Source: Bacteroidales bacterium (GTDB taxonomy: Bacteria > Bacteroidota > Bacteroidia > Bacteroidales > UBA10428). From it: 64,000 nucleotides of DNA. The stretch covers positions 1 to 64,000 of the forward strand of contig JAFGBD010000046.1 of the NCBI GenBank assembly GCA_016933335.1, in the 5' to 3' direction. The notes beneath the pieces were generated by a model. The model was not told the DNA's origin and ran no database searches. It saw nothing but the letters and a program-made list of their open reading frames with translations. Shown here piece by piece: positions 15,632 to 24,793 of the stretch. The position numbers and the translations under genes are program-made. Every line of letters starts with the position of its first letter. Positions within the stretch are counted from its first letter, which is position 1.

Positions 15632-16666
15632 TCAAACCTCAGATTCCCTGTTCGAGATATAATTCCGCCATTTATCAACCACCGATCGCATATCAGGTGC
15701 AAGTTCAGAATCAAAAAACATCGGCTTGCCGGTCACAGGATGTGTAAATCCAAGAGATTTTGCATGCAGTGCCGGCCGTGGCATAAGTTTAAAACAATTT
15801 TGTACGAATTGTTTGTACTTTGAAAAAGTTGTCCCCTTTAAGATCCTGTCTCCGCCATAACGATCGTCGTTGAAAACCGGATGTCCGGCATATTCCATGT
15901 GTACCCTTATCTGGTGGGTTCTGCCTGTTTCAAGCCTGCATTCCACAAGGCTTACATATCCCAGGTTTTCCAGTACTTTGTAATGGGTTATGGCGGATTT
16001 GCCGTGATCACCATCTTCAAATACCTGCATTTTAAGCCTGTTTTTAAGACATCTGCCTATATTGCCGGCGATAGTCCCGGCATCAGGCCCAAAACTGCCC
16101 CAGACCAGTGCAACATATGTCCGCTGTGTCTTTCGGTCATAAAACTGTTTTGCCAGCCTGTTCAATGAGTGATCGGTTTTGGCAATAACAAGAATTCCGG
16201 ATGTGCCTTTATCTATCCTGTGTACAAGTCCCGGTCTGATTTCCCCCTTCTGATAAAGAGGAAGATCTTTAAGATGATAAGCCAGCGCATTTACAAGGGT
16301 TCCTGTGTAGTTGCCATGTCCGGGATGGACAACCATGTCAGGATCTTTATTAACTACAATGATATCATCATCCTCATAGATGATAATTATCGGGATATCC
16401 TGTGGAATCAGCTCAAATTCACGCGGGGGATGCGGCAGGACAATGGAAATGATATCCCCGGGTTTCACTTTGTAACTGGATTTAACCGGATCTCCGCCTA
16501 TAAGTATGTTACCTGCTTTTGCTGCGCTCTGAATCCTGTTTCTTGATATATTTCCCAGATGATGATACAGGTATTTGTCAATCCTTACCGGGCTCTGACC
16601 TTTATCCACCTTAATGCGGTGATGTTCATAAAGTTCCTGTTGATCATTCAGCTCATCCTGTATCAT
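15632..16666 (-). CDS. rluD: 23S rRNA pseudouridine synthase RluD
   Basis: 344 residues. An S4 RNA-binding domain (VRIDKYLYHHLGNISRNRIQ then SAAKAGNILIGG, residues ~27-60) precedes the RsuA/RluA catalytic domain. The catalytic motif is PGLVHRIDKGTSGILVIAKT with the Asp of HRIDK, and LETGRTHQIRVHMEYAGHPV follows. RluD modifies helix 69 of 23S rRNA. Assignment to RluD rather than RluC rests on length and the S4 domain. It begins 13 bases downstream of the T9SS cargo gene on the same strand and ends a minus-strand series that starts at 19437. Confidence 0.88.
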   Translation of the reverse strand: MIQDELNDQQELYEHHRIKVDKGQSPVRIDKYLYHHLGNISRNRIQSAAKAGNILIGGDPVKSSYKVKPGDIISIVLPHPPREFELIPQDIPIIIIYEDDDIIVVNKDPDMVVHPGHGNYTGTLVNALAYHLKDLPLYQKGEIRPGLVHRIDKGTSGILVIAKTDHSLNRLAKQFYDRKTQRTYVALVWGSFGPDAGTIAGNIGRCLKNRLKMQVFEDGDHGKSAITHYKVLENLGYVSLVECRLETGRTHQIRVHMEYAGHPVFNDDRYGGDRILKGTTFSKYKQFVQNCFKLMPRPALHAKSLGFTHPVTGKPMFFDSELAPDMRSVVDKWRNYISNRESEV

Positions 16667-16679
16667 TACGGATTGCTTT

Positions 16680-18617
16680 TTATCTTGTTTTTATGAACTT
16701 GGCGATATGGCTTGTTCCTCCTTCTGTTTCAATTTTCAGCAGGTAAATGCCAGGGGTTAAATCATGGAGATAAATAACAGGCAAACCGGCCGGATCATAA
16801 TACTTCAGATTACCCGACGCATCACAGACAGAAACCCTGACAGCTTTCTGACCGGTATTTTCAAATTCAACCTGAATATATTCAGTTGCCGGATTCGGTG
16901 ATAATGTCATTCCGTAGCCCGGATCAGAACCAGGTTCCTTCAAACCCAGGGCTATCGGAGTCCGGCTCATGACCGGCCTTATCATCAGCGATCCGTCCTC
17001 ATCACTGCTATTGGCAAGGCTTTCCCAGTAACCGAAATTATTGATGTAAATATGCTTTTTGTTTTTATTGTTGATATCATATCCGATGTTCAGGAATTCA
17101 TCTGTGTTTTGAATGATACCCACGCAAATGTCATCACTGATAAAAATGGCAGAATCCAGAATAAACCTGTTGAACTCTCCCGGGCCCCTGGTGGTATCAG
17201 GATAATAATAAGACTCTGAAATATAGATGTTGTTAACCGGTAATGAATCATAGCGATTGTAACTGAAAACACAAACCCGGAATGATTCGTTGCCTGTGAA
17301 ATGATCCCTGGTTTCATTGAAGTAGATATCGATTGCCCTCAGATAATCTGTCCGGTATATCTCGAAATGCACCAGGATTATTGATCCGGTTCCTCCTGCA
17401 GGTCCCGGATTTCCAAATCCTCTTTCGGGTGTTCCGTCATCATATGCATAGTGATTCTGAAAGTACTCAGTTCTTGTGACCGTGTCATTGTATTTTATGG
17501 CATCGTTTGTTTCGATTAAAAAAGCCCCTGTCTCAATGATTCCGATACCGGTGCCATCGTATTTGATGATTGGCAGAAACGCATCTTCACGCAAATATAC
17601 GGAATCAAATACCAGCTTTTCCTCACCTTCTTTGAATGGGGGAATGATAAAATTATCCGTTTTTACATTTCTCATAAAATAACCCCTTCCGATGGTTATT
17701 GTATCTTTGGTACCCGGCAGCTTGTCGTTCATACGTATTGTTATCGGGATATGGGTTCGCTTGCGGTTGAATGAGGCAGTATCCACATGATCCCATGGTA
17801 TCGACTGATAATCGCTGAAACTTGACTTGAGCGGATAAATGATAGAGATATCATTCACCTTTTCGTGGCTTTCAAAGGATTGGTTATTCAGCCTGATATA
17901 GTCCAGGTTCCATATATCAAGATTTCCCATTTCCCCTTCCCCTGACTTGGTTTCATTTGCCGACATGCTGATATAATTGCTGAATCTGAATCTGAATCCT
18001 TTTTGGTAAAGACTGTCCGGGATTTCAATTATTTGTTGTTGAAACGGCCCGGCAGGAATACCGGGGGTGCTCCAAAGATGAATCCATACAGTATCTCTTG
18101 GTGAATAAACCTCCAGGATCAGTGAATCCTTTGATTCAGGAGGCTCGCCATTTCCCCCGGCCTGATAAAAAAAACTGAGATATATGGTGTCTGATGGTCC
18201 GTAATATTCAGATAAATCAACGGGAAGTGAGGTTAGTCTGTCACCTGTGGCAGGCTTATTGCCAACCTGGTAAACATTGCCCCCGGAATCAAGTGCATCC
18301 AGTGTGGCTGCTCCGTAAGTGATTGGTTCGACCGGAAATGAAGCGTTGATAAATACATGGTTATCTTCCCATAATTCCGGATCGGGATATACGGTGATTC
18401 TCGAAAAATCATCGAAAAAAGGGATACTGAGGGTATCGGTATCTGCTCCTGTTATTTCTGTGGATTTTTTCTGGTTTTTGTTTGCCTCCAGGTATTTTTT
18501 AATGGTAATATTATCCTGCAATGGAATAATCCTTTGGGCATTCAGATAAAAGGAGTTAAGCAATAAGAGAATCCAGACGGTATATGATTTATTGTAATGT
18601 ATCAAAAGGTTCCGCAT
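16680..18617 (-). CDS. Secreted protein with T9SS type A C-terminal sorting domain
   Basis: 645 residues. The signal peptide MRNLLIHYNKSYTVWILLLL ends at NAQ. The body is beta-rich with Asp/Asn-rich surfaces and no catalytic motif that I recognise; DTLSIPFFDDFSR near the start and the later PGPAGGTGSIILVHFEIYR are typical of large Bacteroidota surface proteins. The last ~75 residues are a type A sorting domain: LSPNPATEYIQVEF, LHDLTPGIYLLKIETEGG and the terminal HIAKFIKTR. Cargo of the type IX secretion system encoded partly at 45-49.5 kb. Its start overlaps the PASTA gene by 29 bases, so the two are translationally linked. Confidence 0.87.
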   Translation of the reverse strand: MRNLLIHYNKSYTVWILLLLNSFYLNAQRIIPLQDNITIKKYLEANKNQKKSTEITGADTDTLSIPFFDDFSRITVYPDPELWEDNHVFINASFPVEPITYGAATLDALDSGGNVYQVGNKPATGDRLTSLPVDLSEYYGPSDTIYLSFFYQAGGNGEPPESKDSLILEVYSPRDTVWIHLWSTPGIPAGPFQQQIIEIPDSLYQKGFRFRFSNYISMSANETKSGEGEMGNLDIWNLDYIRLNNQSFESHEKVNDISIIYPLKSSFSDYQSIPWDHVDTASFNRKRTHIPITIRMNDKLPGTKDTITIGRGYFMRNVKTDNFIIPPFKEGEEKLVFDSVYLREDAFLPIIKYDGTGIGIIETGAFLIETNDAIKYNDTVTRTEYFQNHYAYDDGTPERGFGNPGPAGGTGSIILVHFEIYRTDYLRAIDIYFNETRDHFTGNESFRVCVFSYNRYDSLPVNNIYISESYYYPDTTRGPGEFNRFILDSAIFISDDICVGIIQNTDEFLNIGYDINNKNKKHIYINNFGYWESLANSSDEDGSLMIRPVMSRTPIALGLKEPGSDPGYGMTLSPNPATEYIQVEFENTGQKAVRVSVCDASGNLKYYDPAGLPVIYLHDLTPGIYLLKIETEGGTSHIAKFIKTR

Positions 18618-19437
18618 AGTCTATGGTATCATTCATTTCAATCTGAATTTTGGTTGAGTCCAGTGTAAGCCAGACATCAATCGAAGAACCAAACGGTATT
18701 GCTATGTTTTTATTGTATTCAGGACGTTGTCTCCAGATACTGGCAATGGGTTCAAATTCCTTAGTTATATCCGGGTCAGGGATGATTGCGCCGAGCCGCA
18801 AATATGAATCAGCTGCTTTAAGAGTGGCTTCTTCAAGGGTTAAACCAATCAGTTTTGGAACCCGTATACTTTCATCGCTCAGACCTCTGCCCAGCGTTAA
18901 TTCAATGAAGGAACCTTTTATGAGGGTATCACCCTCTTCAACAGGTTTACCCTGGTATTTTTGCGCAAGTACCACATTGATGCCCAGGTCAGGCTCATAA
19001 GTAATTTTTCCGATTTTCAATCCGTATGATTCAAGCCTTGACTGTGCCTGTCTGATGGTTAAATTGACAAGGTTAGGCATCAGGATTCTTTCCGGATTCA
19101 TGGCATTCAGGGTCAGATAGATTTTTCTGTTTTTCTTAACCTTAAAATCCGGCCTGGGATGCTGTTCGACAACTGTTCCCCTGGCATGATCATTGGAATA
19201 TACGGAGTCAAATAGTTCCCATCTGAGATGTTTGGATTCCAGTTCCTGTTTTGCCTCGTCCAGAGAATAACCCGTGAGGTCAGGTACGCTGAATGCTTCA
19301 CCATGCCTGGTGATTATCCGGAGCCAGCCAAATATGATGACCAGTGCTAACAATGAAATCAAAATGGCAAGTACGATATTCCTCAATAAAAGATGCCGGC
19401 TAATAAATCTTTTAATTCGCATGAACCTTTCTCGCAT
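18589..19437 (-). CDS. PASTA-domain membrane protein
   Basis: 282 residues. A basic N-terminus and one transmembrane helix (residues ~17-40) are followed by three PASTA repeats: FSVPDLTGYSLDEAKQELES, ILMPNLVNLTIRQAQSRLES and IRVPKLIGLTLEEATLKAAD. The repeats face the periplasm and in other proteins bind muropeptides or beta-lactams. There is no kinase domain, as is usual for Bacteroidota PASTA proteins. The internal Met at residue 6 is an alternative start. It overlaps the downstream T9SS cargo gene by 29 bases; PASTA next to a T9SS cargo gene and rluD is a gene order I have seen in this phylum. Confidence 0.88.
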   Translation of the reverse strand: MRERFMRIKRFISRHLLLRNIVLAILISLLALVIIFGWLRIITRHGEAFSVPDLTGYSLDEAKQELESKHLRWELFDSVYSNDHARGTVVEQHPRPDFKVKKNRKIYLTLNAMNPERILMPNLVNLTIRQAQSRLESYGLKIGKITYEPDLGINVVLAQKYQGKPVEEGDTLIKGSFIELTLGRGLSDESIRVPKLIGLTLEEATLKAADSYLRLGAIIPDPDITKEFEPIASIWRQRPEYNKNIAIPFGSSIDVWLTLDSTKIQIEMNDTIDYAEPFDTLQ

Positions 19438-19503
19438 CTGAATTGCTTTAATAATCTGGACAAATATAAAATTATATTATGATTCTTTTATGGTTATCCG
19501 GGA

Positions 19504-20253
19504 TCAAATAATATACGTTACCTCTTTGAAATTAAATGTTCTGGTTTTATTGAACCTGTCTGTAATAATTAGCTGGCCCGCATCATTAATCCCTTTAATG
19601 GTACCTGAAAAAACCCTATCGTCTGCATAAAATTCTCTGACCTGTCCTCTGAATAACAGCTGTTGTTCATACCGTCTTTTAATTTCATCGAAATTCTGCT
19701 CATATAACTGAATAAACCATTTTTCAATTGATTCCAATGATCTCTTTAAAACCGTTTCAAGATGATGGACAGTCTTAATCTCAATTCTCATCGAGGTGGG
19801 ATTTGGTATGTCTTCAGGGAAAATTACCTGGTTCACGTTGAGCCCTGTACCGAGAACCGAATATCTGATTTTATCAACCTGAATGGCATTTTCTATCAGA
19901 ATGCCGGCAATTTTTCCTTTGCCGGTATAGATATCATTTGGCCATTTAATACCGGCATTGATTTTATAACTGTGCAGCATATCAATGATACCAAGAGAAA
20001 GTGCCATGGAAAGAAAAAAATTACCGGCCGGATTTAAAAAAGCAGGAAATAATAAGATACTGAATGTCAGGTTATTACCTTTCTCGCTGATCCATTGAGA
20101 ATTTCTCTGTCCTTTGCCTTTTGTCTGAAAGTCTGCCATAATTACAGTACCTTCGACAGCATCACCTGAAATGGCAAGCTGAACAGCAAGATCATTTGTT
20201 GATGCCAGTATATCATAGCGTTTCAGTTTGTTATAAAGATCAAAATTCTTCAT
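19504..20253 (-). CDS. birA: Biotin--[acetyl-CoA-carboxylase] ligase
   Basis: 249 residues, catalytic and C-terminal domains only, with no N-terminal DNA-binding domain, so it cannot act as the E. coli-type repressor. The biotin/ATP loop is ADFQTKGKGQRNSQWISEKG (the GRGRxGR-like loop, here KGKGQRNSQW). The catalytic lysine region is IKWPNDIYTGKGKIAGILIE, followed by VLGTGLNVNQ. It attaches biotin to carboxylase carrier proteins. It is divergent from rsfS with 179 bases between them, an arrangement conserved in Bacteroidota. Confidence 0.9.
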   Translation of the reverse strand: MKNFDLYNKLKRYDILASTNDLAVQLAISGDAVEGTVIMADFQTKGKGQRNSQWISEKGNNLTFSILLFPAFLNPAGNFFLSMALSLGIIDMLHSYKINAGIKWPNDIYTGKGKIAGILIENAIQVDKIRYSVLGTGLNVNQVIFPEDIPNPTSMRIEIKTVHHLETVLKRSLESIEKWFIQLYEQNFDEIKRRYEQQLLFRGQVREFYADDRVFSGTIKGINDAGQLIITDRFNKTRTFNFKEVTYII

Positions 20254-20395
20254 ATTTTGAATATTTTCTGTAACAAAACATCAGTGGTATTGTTATTGAT
20301 ATGTTATTATTAAAGATTGTTTAATTTATGGTATTTTATTTATCTTTTCAAAAATAGTCGGTTATCTATTTTAAGGGATGAAAGATTAAATTCAT

Positions 20396-20403
20396 TACAT
20401 TTG
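20396..20403 (+). promoter_or_regulatory. Candidate -7 box for the rsfS-ftsH-cdsA-psd operon
   Basis: TACATTTG matches the Bacteroidota -7 consensus TAnnTTTG and lies 30 bases before the likely rsfS start. The -33 element at the standard spacing is poor. It is followed by AAGGAG at 20411-20416, a Shine-Dalgarno-like sequence. Confidence 0.4.
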
Positions 20404-20432
20404 TGTAGAAAAGGAGTCAAAATATCTTTAAT

Positions 20433-20789
20433 TTGATAAGAGAGAAAGAGCTATTAGAAACAATAACGGACAGCATTCTTGATAAGAAAGGAAAAGAAAT
20501 TACCATCATAGATCTATCAAGTATCAATTACGCTTTTTGCGATTATTTTGTAGTATGTCACGGAGATTCAATTACACAGACAAGCGCAATTGCAGAGTCG
20601 GTAGGCAATAAAATTAAAGAAAAACTTGGAATACACTCAGGTCATATTGAAGGACTGCAAAATGCACGATGGATCTTGATGGATTATGGCAGTGTCGTGG
20701 TACATATTTTTCTGAAAGAATACCGTGATTATTATAAACTTGAGGATTTATGGGGAGATGCGCAAATAAGTATTGTTGAAGGAGATTAA
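20433..20789 (+). CDS. rsfS: Ribosomal silencing factor RsfS
   Basis: 118 residues. The RsfS/Iojap fold is clear: ITIIDLSSINYAFCDYFVVC, then SVGNKIKEKLGIHSGHIEGL and the signature ARWILMDYGSVVVHIFLKEY followed by RDYYKLEDLWGDA. It binds uL14 and blocks subunit joining in starvation. No ATG is available: the frame opens at 20409 and the only standard codon is the TTG at 20433, which is 16 bases from the AAGGAG at 20411. An ATC at 20424 would have ideal 7-base spacing, so the exact start is uncertain. It heads rsfS-ftsH-DUF2007-cdsA-psd. Confidence 0.9.
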   Translation: MIREKELLETITDSILDKKGKEITIIDLSSINYAFCDYFVVCHGDSITQTSAIAESVGNKIKEKLGIHSGHIEGLQNARWILMDYGSVVVHIFLKEYRDYYKLEDLWGDAQISIVEGD

Positions 20790-20809
20790 TTGCAAAAGGG
20801 AACTTTAAA

Positions 20810-22903
20810 ATGGCAGATATAAACGAAAATAAAAAAACAAATAAAAAATTACCCGGTGAAAATGAACCGGGTTCTCCGAATCGTAAACCCAAATTCAATG
20901 TTACATGGATCTATGTTCTGATAATCCTTGCATTTCTTTCGATGTGGTTATTCAATACAGGTTCAGGGACCATCGAGACCAATAAGAAATATTTTGAATC
21001 AGAAATGCTTGCGAAGGGAGATGTCGAAAAGATCGTTATTGTTAACGGGAAGACTGTTGAGATTTATATCAAAGAGGACAGGCTGGATGATCCCAGATAT
21101 AAAGAGGTGCTGGAGCGGGGATTCAGCAAATTTTCACGTACCGGGCCACATTACTCGTTCACGATACCTTCTGTCGACCATTTTCTTGAACAGCTTGATA
21201 AGGCGCAGGAAAATGTACCCGAATCAGAACGTATTTATTATGAAAGCGCTACGCGGAAAGATTTCGGGGAGATGTTCGGTTGGCTCATTTTACCATTGCT
21301 GCTGTTGGTCCTGTGGCTTGTTATTTTCAGAAGAATGAGCGGCGCTTCAGGTGGCGGAGCATCCAATATCTTTAATGTCGGAAAATCCAAAGCCAGGATT
21401 TTTGACAAAGACACCAATGTCAAGATAAATTTCAATGATGTTGCCGGTCTTGAGGAAGCCAAAATGGAAATCAAGGAGATTGTGGATTTTCTGAAAAATC
21501 CGAAAAAATATACCGATTTGGGCGGTAAAATCCCTAAAGGAGCTTTACTGATAGGCCCCCCGGGTACAGGGAAAACTTTATTAGCCAGGGCTGTAGCTGG
21601 TGAGGCCCATGTTCCTTTCTTCTCAATGTCAGGTTCTGATTTTGTTGAGATGTTTGTCGGTGTTGGAGCATCCAGGGTCAGAGACCTGTTTAAACAGGCC
21701 AAGGAAAAGGCACCCTGCATCGTATTTATTGATGAGATTGATGCGGTTGGAAGGGCCAGGGGCAGAAATCCAAATTTTGGAGCCAATGATGAGCGTGAAA
21801 ACACGCTTAATCAATTGTTAACCGAAATGGACGGATTTGCTTCCAATGCAGGTGTTATCATACTGGCTGCCACAAACAGGGCTGACATCCTTGACAGGGC
21901 GCTGTTAAGAGCGGGCAGGTTTGACAGGCAGATTCATGTAGAGCTGCCGGACCTTAATGAACGGAAAGAGATATTTGATGTGCATATGAAACCTTTAAGG
22001 ATTGAAAAGGGCCTTGATATGGAATTTCTTGCCAAGCAAACACCGGGCTTCTCAGGTGCAGATATTGCCAACGTATGTAATGAAGCTGCGCTGATTGCAG
22101 CAAGGAAAAATAAAAAATATGTGCAGCGCCAGGATTTTCTCGATGCAATTGACCGGATTATTGGCGGACTGGAAAAGAAGAATAAAATCATCACAATTGA
22201 GGAAAAACGCACCATTGCTTTCCATGAGGCTGGTCATGCCACAGTTAGCTGGTTGCTGGAACATGCCAATCCACTGGTAAAGGTTACTATCATTCCGAGA
22301 GGTAAGGCACTTGGCGCAGCATGGTACCTGCCTGAAGAACGTCAGATAACAAATAAAGACCAACTGCTGGACGAAATGTGTTCGGCGCTTGGTGGCAGAG
22401 CCTCCGAAGAAATCAACTTCGGGAAAATATCCACCGGTGCCCTGAATGATCTTGAAAGAGTTACCAAACAGGCCTATGCCATGGTTACCTATTTTGGCCT
22501 GAGCGATGAGATCGGGAATCTTAGTTACTATGATTCCTCGGGACAAAGTGAATATTCTTTTACCAAGCCATACAGTGAAAAAACAGCCGAACAGATAGAT
22601 AAAGAAGTTAAAAAAATTGTTGAAGAGCAGTATCAGCGTGCAATCATAGTACTGAAGGAGCATAAGGATGGATTAACAAAAATTGGTGAGCTTTTGCTTG
22701 AAAAAGAAGTGCTGTTCAGCGAAGATCTGGAAAAGATATTTGGCAAAAGGCCACAGAAAGAAAGAGAGGTTTTGTATAAGAGTTCCATTACAGCCGAACA
22801 AAAGAAAAAAAGTAACAATACCAAAAAAGAAACCAAAAGCAAAAAATCTGCTAAACCTAAAGAAAGCGGTAAAAAGCCACAGGTTGTTAAGAATTCGGCC
22901 TGA
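20810..22903 (+). CDS. ftsH: ATP-dependent zinc metalloprotease FtsH
   Basis: 697 residues. A transmembrane helix (~29-47), a periplasmic domain and a second helix (~152-175) are followed by the AAA+ ATPase: Walker A GPPGTGKT at 249-256, Walker [16 protein letters not shown], and the second region of homology [20 protein letters not shown]. The peptidase site is HEAGH at 472-476. The tail (~650-697) is rich in Lys/Ser and low in complexity. FtsH forms membrane hexamers that degrade misfolded membrane proteins and regulators. The gene starts 20 bases after rsfS. Confidence 0.97.
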   Translation: MADINENKKTNKKLPGENEPGSPNRKPKFNVTWIYVLIILAFLSMWLFNTGSGTIETNKKYFESEMLAKGDVEKIVIVNGKTVEIYIKEDRLDDPRYKEVLERGFSKFSRTGPHYSFTIPSVDHFLEQLDKAQENVPESERIYYESATRKDFGEMFGWLILPLLLLVLWLVIFRRMSGASGGGASNIFNVGKSKARIFDKDTNVKINFNDVAGLEEAKMEIKEIVDFLKNPKKYTDLGGKIPKGALLIGPPGTGKTLLARAVAGEAHVPFFSMSGSDFVEMFVGVGASRVRDLFKQAKEKAPCIVFIDEIDAVGRARGRNPNFGANDERENTLNQLLTEMDGFASNAGVIILAATNRADILDRALLRAGRFDRQIHVELPDLNERKEIFDVHMKPLRIEKGLDMEFLAKQTPGFSGADIANVCNEAALIAARKNKKYVQRQDFLDAIDRIIGGLEKKNKIITIEEKRTIAFHEAGHATVSWLLEHANPLVKVTIIPRGKALGAAWYLPEERQITNKDQLLDEMCSALGGRASEEINFGKISTGALNDLERVTKQAYAMVTYFGLSDEIGNLSYYDSSGQSEYSFTKPYSEKTAEQIDKEVKKIVEEQYQRAIIVLKEHKDGLTKIGELLLEKEVLFSEDLEKIFGKRPQKEREVLYKSSITAEQKKKSNNTKKETKSKKSAKPKESGKKPQVVKNSA

Positions 22904-22935
22904 ATGATATCTTTGCTCTATATTTTAATTCATGA

Positions 22936-23148
22936 ATGGAGAAAGATTGGATTCCAATTTTCAGAACGACTCAGAATTTTAAGGCTGAACTGGCAAAGGG
23001 ATTGCTGGAAGAAAATGATATTGAGTTTGTTTTATTGAATAAAAAAGACTCTTCATATCCGGATCTGTTTATTGGTTATATAGAGATATTTATTAAACGG
23101 GATGATGCTATCAAGGCAAAATACCTGCTGAAAGAACTTGAAAAGTGA
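22936..23148 (+). CDS. DUF2007 small protein
   Basis: 70 residues, a ferredoxin-like alpha/beta fold of the DUF2007 (putative signal-transducing) family: WIPIFRTTQNFKAELAKGLL, then ENDIEFVLLNKKDSSYP and the C-terminal helix DDAIKAKYLLKELEK. No function is established. Its stop overlaps the start of cdsA (GTGA), and a small gene of this kind between ftsH and cdsA is typical for Bacteroidota, hinting at a role in membrane lipid control. Confidence 0.85.
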   Translation: MEKDWIPIFRTTQNFKAELAKGLLEENDIEFVLLNKKDSSYPDLFIGYIEIFIKRDDAIKAKYLLKELEK

Positions 23149-23963
23149 AAGATATATTTACAAGAACCTTAACCGGTATTCTGTACCTTGCCGTTTTCAT
23201 CGCTGCCCTTTTGGCCGGCAGGTTTACATTTGCAGTTCTTTTTCTGGCAATAAGCCTGCTATCCCTTCATGAATTTTATAATATGGTCATATTAATGGGT
23301 TATCAACCCCTGAAATACCTGGGATTGACAATTAATGCTGTCCTGTTTTTACTGGTATTTTATATTTGTTCTTATGATAAACCTTTAGCTATCAGCTTGT
23401 TTGTGGCACCTTTTCTCATACTTGTGTTTATTCTGGAGCTGTATCGCAACCGACCAAATCCCCTGGCAAATATTTCTTTCACATTATTGGGTATCCTGTA
23501 TGTTTCGCTGCCGGTTACCCTGTTCAATAAATTTGCATTTTATTTAAGCAAGGAGTATAGCTACCAGATTGTTCTTGGATTTTTCATTTTATTATGGATA
23601 AATGACACATTCGCATATATCTTTGGAATTTCTTTCGGAAAACACAGACTATTCGAAAGAATATCACCCAAAAAATCCTGGGAAGGCTTTATCGGGGGAA
23701 CCATCATAACCTTATTGTCGGCTTTCCTGTTAAATAAAGTCTTTACCGGATTAAACAGGATCGACTGGATTGTTATAGGATTGATCATTGCTATTAGCGG
23801 TGTTTTTGGAGATCTTGTAGAATCGATGTTCAAGAGAGCCGCTGATATAAAGGATTCAGGGAAGATTCTCCCCGGTCACGGCGGCATGCTTGACAGGTTT
23901 GACTCCGTTTTATTAAGCAGTCCGCTGGTTTTTGCATATCTTATGCTTATAAACCAATTATAA
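23145..23963 (+). CDS. cdsA: Phosphatidate cytidylyltransferase
   Basis: 272 residues with about eight transmembrane helices. It makes CDP-diacylglycerol from phosphatidate and CTP. The family signature is at the C-terminus: GDLVESMFKRAADIKDSGKI then LPGHGGMLDRFDS. LFERISPKKSWEGFIGGTII marks the CTP-binding loop. It starts with GTG overlapping the previous stop by four bases, which supports translational coupling, and ends 3 bases before psd. Confidence 0.95.
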   Translation: MKDIFTRTLTGILYLAVFIAALLAGRFTFAVLFLAISLLSLHEFYNMVILMGYQPLKYLGLTINAVLFLLVFYICSYDKPLAISLFVAPFLILVFILELYRNRPNPLANISFTLLGILYVSLPVTLFNKFAFYLSKEYSYQIVLGFFILLWINDTFAYIFGISFGKHRLFERISPKKSWEGFIGGTIITLLSAFLLNKVFTGLNRIDWIVIGLIIAISGVFGDLVESMFKRAADIKDSGKILPGHGGMLDRFDSVLLSSPLVFAYLMLINQL

Positions 23964-23966
23964 ATC

Positions 23967-24620
23967 ATGAAAATTCATAAACAAGGTTTCCCTGTGATCG
24001 CTTTTGCCAGTTTTGGGTTTGCAATCCTTATGGCACTCTCGGTTTTGTTTATTAAACCATCCTGCATACAAACCCCGGTTATTATTTTTCTGATTATCAT
24101 CTATTTGTTGATCTGGTGGTTTTTCAGGATACCTGACAGGCCATTCGTAAATGATGACAAGCTTGTTTATGCACCTGCTGACGGAAAGATTGTTGTCATT
24201 GAGGAGACGATGGAAAATGAATACTTTAAAGATGAACGCATACAGATATCCATATTTATGTCACCCCTGGATGTCCATGTAAATTATTATCCTGTCGGCG
24301 GCACAATAGCATATACGAAATATCATCCGGGCAGGTATCTGGTTGCATGGCATCCAAAATCATCAACAGAAAATGAAAGATTTACACTGGTAATTAATAA
24401 CAATAAAACAAAAATCCTGGTAAGGCAGATTGCAGGAATCCTGGCCCGCCGCATTATTACAAACGCAAAATCAGATGATACTGTCCGGCAGGGCGGAGAA
24501 CTCGGATTCATCAGATTTGGCTCAAGGGTGGATCTTTTTTTACCCAAAACAGCAAAAATATCCGTTCGCCTCAAACAGACTGCCCGTGCTATGAAGACTG
24601 TCATTGCCGAATTGCAATGA
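23967..24620 (+). CDS. psd: Phosphatidylserine decarboxylase (archaeal/short type)
   Basis: 217 residues, two N-terminal transmembrane helices, then the decarboxylase domain: LVYAPADGKIVVIEETMEN, QISIFMSPLDVHVNYYPVGG and the self-cleavage site LGFIRFGSRVDLFLP. Gly185-Ser186 is the expected bond where cleavage makes the pyruvoyl cofactor. Short PSD-A form, without the C-terminal LGST of E. coli Psd. It makes phosphatidylethanolamine, consistent with cdsA directly before it. It is the last gene of the operon; 173 bases of AT-rich sequence follow. Confidence 0.93.
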   Translation: MKIHKQGFPVIAFASFGFAILMALSVLFIKPSCIQTPVIIFLIIIYLLIWWFFRIPDRPFVNDDKLVYAPADGKIVVIEETMENEYFKDERIQISIFMSPLDVHVNYYPVGGTIAYTKYHPGRYLVAWHPKSSTENERFTLVINNNKTKILVRQIAGILARRIITNAKSDDTVRQGGELGFIRFGSRVDLFLPKTAKISVRLKQTARAMKTVIAELQ

Positions 24621-24793
24621 ATATTGTTTCACATTCACCTGATCATATCCATTCTTTATATTACCCGGTTATTAACTTTATAAAATAAGTCATACTGTTT
24701 GATATGGTCAGGGAATCAAAATTTCATAAAATCTTTTTTGTATTTCCAGGGAATTCTTAAGTTTATAATGAATTCATATTATTTAACCGATCA

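Noticed and set aside
21238-21804. Long minus-strand frame inside ftsH
   Set aside because: It is the antisense of the highly conserved AAA domain and has no features of its own.
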